16,723 nucleotides of DNA from JAGLTN01 sp035403325 (GTDB lineage Bacteria > Planctomycetota > Phycisphaerae > Sedimentisphaerales > Anaerobacaceae): the NCBI GenBank assembly GCA_964492365.1, contig CAZBKA010000068.1, positions 1 through 16,723 of the forward strand. Direction: 5' to 3'. Below the pieces are notes generated by a model. The model saw only the letters and a list, made by a program, of their open reading frames with translations. It was not told where the DNA came from and made no database searches. Numbering within the stretch: position 1 is the stretch's first letter; the number at the start of each line of letters is the position of its first letter. Shown here in pieces: positions 13,409-16,723 of the stretch. Made by a program: the position numbers and the translations under genes.

Positions 13409-16072
13409 ATGACGGCAGGCAGGCTTTGTCTATTGTTATTATGTTCAATTTCTATTGCAGCATTAGCAGAAAGTGTTGATCTGACGGTCAATGATTTTTT
13501 GCCGGAGGATCAATGTTTAGTCAAAACAAGTCTAGAAGCATATTCAGGTCTTAATATTACCCGTGATTTTATTTATGGTCCGGGTAAAGATCAGGACTAC
13601 GGCGAATGGCTTAAAATGTTGAGTGTATATCGTGACATTGTTCTTTCTGGGGAGGCTTGGAATATTTTCGAATTTAATTTTGATGGGGTCAGGGTATGGA
13701 CCAGGCTTGATATTGAACTGTCGAAAGTGTGCGATTTTCAGCCATTACAAAGATTTAAAATCAGTATGGATGCCCGCTATTTAAGCGGCAGTAATTTTGT
13801 GTATGTTGCCTTCGATGTTCATAAAAGATGGAACGATATCAAAACAGGATGGTTTCGGATGCAAGACAGCGGGATGGAGATACCAGATGATGGCAAATGG
13901 CATCAGGTAAGCAGAACATTTACGGTGCCCAAGTTCGATCATGCTACGACATGGATCAGACCTATAATCGGAATGGACGGTTTTTTTGATAAAACTGTCA
14001 GTAAGGTGCAGATACGTAATATTCAAATCGATTGTATGAATCTGACTTTGAATCAAAAGATCGCTGAGATGGTAAAGCAGAGAAAAAGTTCTGGTCTTGA
14101 TACATCTATTTATGACAGAGACGAATTGAAGTGGCAGAGTGAGAATTTTGCATGTCACTTGACTTTCATGTATGACAGCAGTTTTTATGATCCTAAGTCA
14201 GGATATAAACTTGATAGCTTTGTTGATGATGGTAAGCAGCAGTTTGGCGGTTATGATTCGATATTATTATGGCAGGCGTATCCGAGGATCGGCGTAGATG
14301 AGCGAAACCAGTTTGATTTTTACAGGGACATGCCTGGAGGGTTGGCAGGGATACGCAAACTTGTTGATCAATTACATGCAAGTGGTGTTAAGGTATTTAT
14401 CGATTATAACCCGTGGGATACCGGAACCAGGAGAGAAGATAAAAGTGATGACCAGATGCTTGTTGAACTGCTTAAAGAGATAGATGCGGACGGGATATTT
14501 CTTGATACCATGACCGAAGCGAAGATGTCCCTGAGACAATTGTGTGATAAGAGTAAAAATGGGATATCGCTTGTGCCTGAGTGTAATATTGCGGTCAATC
14601 AGCTTCCTTACTGTAGCGGGTCGTGGGCACAGTATTTTCAAGACAAGACTCCGCCTGGGATGTTGCGTCTGAAATGGATCGAACCAAGACACATGCAGTA
14701 TCAGATAAAACGATGGAACACGCAGCACAGCAGTGAGGTAGAATCAGCGTTTTTTAACGGCAGCGGAATAAAAATATGGGAAAATGTTTTTGGTACCTAT
14801 ATGCCATGGAATGCTGGTGACAGCAAGGACTGGAAGAAGGCAGTTGGTATATTGCGATGTTTCGCAGATATCTTTACGAGCAGGAACTGGGAGCCTTTTT
14901 ATCCAACACAGAATGATAAGATATTTGCTCATAAGTGGTATGGTGACGGAGTTACGATTTTTACAGTGCTTAATTATTCGGATAAAAAACTAGAAAATCA
15001 GCCTTTATTTGAAATTTCTGCTGAAGATGATGTGCTGTATTATGACTTATGGACAGGGGAACCAATTGAAGTTTTGAAACTCGGTGGTGCAAAAGTAGAG
15101 GTAATCAGACCAATTGATACGATTGGTTGTGTGCTGGCAATTCAGAAGTCAAAGATGAATGATAAAATAAAAAACCTCTTGGCAAGACAGGCGGAACTTC
15201 ATTCTACGACTTTGGCAGAGACAGGTAACAGGCAAATCCGAAGTGACATCAGATTTGCCAAACCAGTTGTTGGTAGCAATGCTGTCAGTCTTGATTCTAA
15301 ACCTGAAGGTATGGTATATGTTCCAGGGGATAGCTATGTTATGAAGCTTGAGCATAGACGCAGGGAATGCGGATGTTATCCTGATCCAGAGTCGCCGGAG
15401 GAAGAATGGTTTAAGAATTATATTATGGGGCACCCGTGGGATGGACAGGTTAGTCATAATATTGGTCCTGTTGAGGTGAAGCCTTTCTTCATAGATGAAA
15501 CCTTAGTGACAAATGAACAGTTTAAAAGATTTTTGTATGATTCCGGTTATGAACCTGAGTGCAAAACGAACTTTCTTAAGCATTGGCGACATGGCAGGAT
15601 GCCAGCTGGGTTGGCTGACCACCCTGTGGTTTATGTTGATATAGATGATGCGAGAGCTTATGCCAAGTGGGCAGGCAAAAGATTGCCTACTGAGGTTGAA
15701 TGGCAATTGGCGGCCCAGGGAAATGATGGAAGAAAGTGGCCTTGGGGGAATGAATTTGATGCTAATAAATGCAATACTACCGGTGACAGGACGGAATTCG
15801 TTAAGGCGCATCCCAATGGGCGAAGTCCTTATGGCTGTTATGATATGAGCGGTAACGTCTGGCAGTGGACAGAAAGCTACCGAGATGATGGTCATACGCG
15901 GTTTGTGATGATAAGGGGCGGCAGTTATTTCGACGCCAAGGGCAGCGATTGGTATGTTAAAGGCGGTCCAATGGCATGTAACAGCCATACAAAATTTATA
16001 TTGATGTATCCAGGGCTTGACAGATGTGCTACAATAGGCTTTAGATGTGTAGTAGATGTTAAAACAGAATAA
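13409..16072 (+). CDS. Secreted glycoside-hydrolase-like protein fused to an FGE-sulfatase domain
   Basis: An 887-residue protein in three parts. Residues 1-20 are a signal peptide (cleavage near ALA). Residues about 25-210 look like a carbohydrate-binding beta-sandwich (FKISMDARYLSG, GKWHQVSRTFTVP). Residues about 270-610 resemble a glycosidase barrel with C-terminal beta domain: GGYDSILLW (280-288), DYNPWD (332-337), DGIFLDT with Asp366, and VPEC with Glu391 are candidate catalytic positions; YYDLWTGE is typical of the terminal domain. From Gly634 follows an FGE/SUMF1-type domain (GMVYVPG, FFIDETLVTNEQF, RLPTEVEWQLAA, YDMSGNVWQWTE, RGGSYF, GFRCV). The cysteine pair of true formylglycine-generating enzymes is not at the expected place after RGGSY; the nearest is C857. 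I cannot name the GH family. It is probably cotranscribed with the dehydrogenase 15 bp downstream. Confidence 0.75.
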   Translation: MTAGRLCLLLLCSISIAALAESVDLTVNDFLPEDQCLVKTSLEAYSGLNITRDFIYGPGKDQDYGEWLKMLSVYRDIVLSGEAWNIFEFNFDGVRVWTRLDIELSKVCDFQPLQRFKISMDARYLSGSNFVYVAFDVHKRWNDIKTGWFRMQDSGMEIPDDGKWHQVSRTFTVPKFDHATTWIRPIIGMDGFFDKTVSKVQIRNIQIDCMNLTLNQKIAEMVKQRKSSGLDTSIYDRDELKWQSENFACHLTFMYDSSFYDPKSGYKLDSFVDDGKQQFGGYDSILLWQAYPRIGVDERNQFDFYRDMPGGLAGIRKLVDQLHASGVKVFIDYNPWDTGTRREDKSDDQMLVELLKEIDADGIFLDTMTEAKMSLRQLCDKSKNGISLVPECNIAVNQLPYCSGSWAQYFQDKTPPGMLRLKWIEPRHMQYQIKRWNTQHSSEVESAFFNGSGIKIWENVFGTYMPWNAGDSKDWKKAVGILRCFADIFTSRNWEPFYPTQNDKIFAHKWYGDGVTIFTVLNYSDKKLENQPLFEISAEDDVLYYDLWTGEPIEVLKLGGAKVEVIRPIDTIGCVLAIQKSKMNDKIKNLLARQAELHSTTLAETGNRQIRSDIRFAKPVVGSNAVSLDSKPEGMVYVPGDSYVMKLEHRRRECGCYPDPESPEEEWFKNYIMGHPWDGQVSHNIGPVEVKPFFIDETLVTNEQFKRFLYDSGYEPECKTNFLKHWRHGRMPAGLADHPVVYVDIDDARAYAKWAGKRLPTEVEWQLAAQGNDGRKWPWGNEFDANKCNTTGDRTEFVKAHPNGRSPYGCYDMSGNVWQWTESYRDDGHTRFVMIRGGSYFDAKGSDWYVKGGPMACNSHTKFILMYPGLDRCATIGFRCVVDVKTE

Positions 16073-16087
16073 GGAATAATTATATTT

Positions 16088-16723
16088 ATGGTATGTTTAC
16101 CGAAAACGCAGCATGCAGTACAATTGGTTGGTCCAGATAAGCTTGTTTTTAATGATTCCAAAGCAGTATCAGAGCCGAGTGGTTATCAGATGCTATGCAA
16201 AGTGGAAGTGGTCGGGCTTTGTTTTTCAGATCTTAAATTATTGAAGCAATTTTCAAATCATCCTCGCAAGAGTGAAATTATTTCAGGGATCGAAAAAAAA
16301 ATATTGAAAGACTTGCCCAGTTATGTTCCTGGGGAACTACCAGCGGTGCCAGGTCATGAAGCGGTGGTTACTGTTGTTAAGACAGGCGATAAAGTTAAGA
16401 ATCATAAACAGGGTAAACGTTATCTTGTTCAGGCAGATTTTAGATGGATAAGGACAAAAAGCTCCAACGGGGCGTTTGGTTATAATTTTGAGGGTGCATT
16501 GCAGGAATACGTTCTTGTTGACGAAAGGATAATAACGGCTCCTGATGGTCAGTCAATGTTTATTGAGGTTAGTGACGATCTGCCAGCCTCGGCGGTTGCT
16601 CTGGTTGAGCCTTGGGCATGTGTGGAAGATGCTTATGCCTCAAGTGAGAGGAAGACGATTAAAACAGATGGTAAGATGCTGATTGTCGGTGATGGCTTTG
16701 ATAGTAAATCGTTTAATAAATTT
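16088..16723 (+). CDS. Medium-chain (zinc) dehydrogenase, sorbose-1-phosphate-reductase-like (3' end outside window)
   Basis: The frame is open for 212 codons from ATG at 16088 to the window end. It is the GroES-like half of a medium-chain dehydrogenase. Likely catalytic zinc ligands are Cys45 (LCFSD), His90-Glu91 (VPGHEA) and Glu174 (LVEPWACVEDAY). The structural-zinc lobe with four Cys is missing; instead there is QADFRWIRTKSSNGAFGYN. GKRYLVQ and GYNFEGALQEY resemble L-sorbose-1-phosphate reductase-type enzymes as I remember them. The Rossmann half begins at MLIVGDG and is cut. The substrate is probably a sugar, polyol or sugar phosphate; it follows the secreted hydrolase by 15 bp, so both may serve the same sugar. 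Confidence 0.78.
   Translation, partial: MVCLPKTQHAVQLVGPDKLVFNDSKAVSEPSGYQMLCKVEVVGLCFSDLKLLKQFSNHPRKSEIISGIEKKILKDLPSYVPGELPAVPGHEAVVTVVKTGDKVKNHKQGKRYLVQADFRWIRTKSSNGAFGYNFEGALQEYVLVDERIITAPDGQSMFIEVSDDLPASAVALVEPWACVEDAYASSERKTIKTDGKMLIVGDGFDSKSFNKF

Noticed and set aside
13781..14158. Minus-strand ORFs inside the large hydrolase gene
   Set aside because: Shadows of the 887-codon gene, with no motifs or ribosome sites of their own.

Overview
The window looks like a chromosomal segment of a moderately AT-rich, Gram-negative-type bacterium, most probably a planctomycete of the class Phycisphaerae. The reasons are paired LamG-domain proteins with PEP-CTERM anchors, an RsmH with a basic N-terminal extension, a PdxJ of the type also found in Bacteroidota, and a secreted glycosidase-like protein fused to an FGE-sulfatase domain. 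This placement is inferred from protein character, not from a marker gene. I found no rRNA, tRNA, CRISPR array, insertion sequence or phage gene.

Layout. (1) 1-2510, minus strand: two tandem genes for exported LamG/PEP-CTERM proteins, the first cut by the window edge. Each has a near-consensus promoter (TTGACA, 17 bp, TATCAT) and a related leader of about 280 nt. The second ends in a strong intrinsic terminator. (2) 2490-5666, minus strand: a probable operon of a pteridine-reductase-like SDR, a CDP-alcohol phosphatidyltransferase (PgsA), bifunctional RibBA and a small lipoprotein that starts 1 nt after ribBA. (3) 5790-8991: rsmH (+), then a KtrB/TrkH potassium transporter gene (-) under a c-di-AMP (ydaO-type) riboswitch with a terminator, then a MazG-like pyrophosphohydrolase (-). 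The 31-bp 3' end of rsmH is repeated exactly on the far side of the transporter unit. (4) 9160-12929: pdxJ and dapA (+), then a GT4-like glycosyltransferase and panB (-). (5) 12930-13408: a 479-bp gap with the panB promoter, a 14-bp direct repeat, and a terminator-ended plus-strand segment that may be a small RNA. (6) 13409-16723 (+): a large secreted glycoside-hydrolase/FGE-domain fusion followed by an incomplete medium-chain dehydrogenase, probably one sugar-related operon.

Most genes are ordinary cofactor, amino-acid, lipid or ribosome housekeeping (riboflavin, pyridoxal phosphate, lysine/peptidoglycan, pantothenate, phosphatidylglycerol, 16S rRNA methylation). The unusual parts are three. 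The LamG cassettes have near-identical control regions and anchors around very different cores, plus a fossil of the neighbouring gene's end that reveals the direction of duplication. The rsmH-tail repeat brackets a riboswitch-controlled potassium transporter. The panB/hydrolase gap carries a possible C-rich small RNA.
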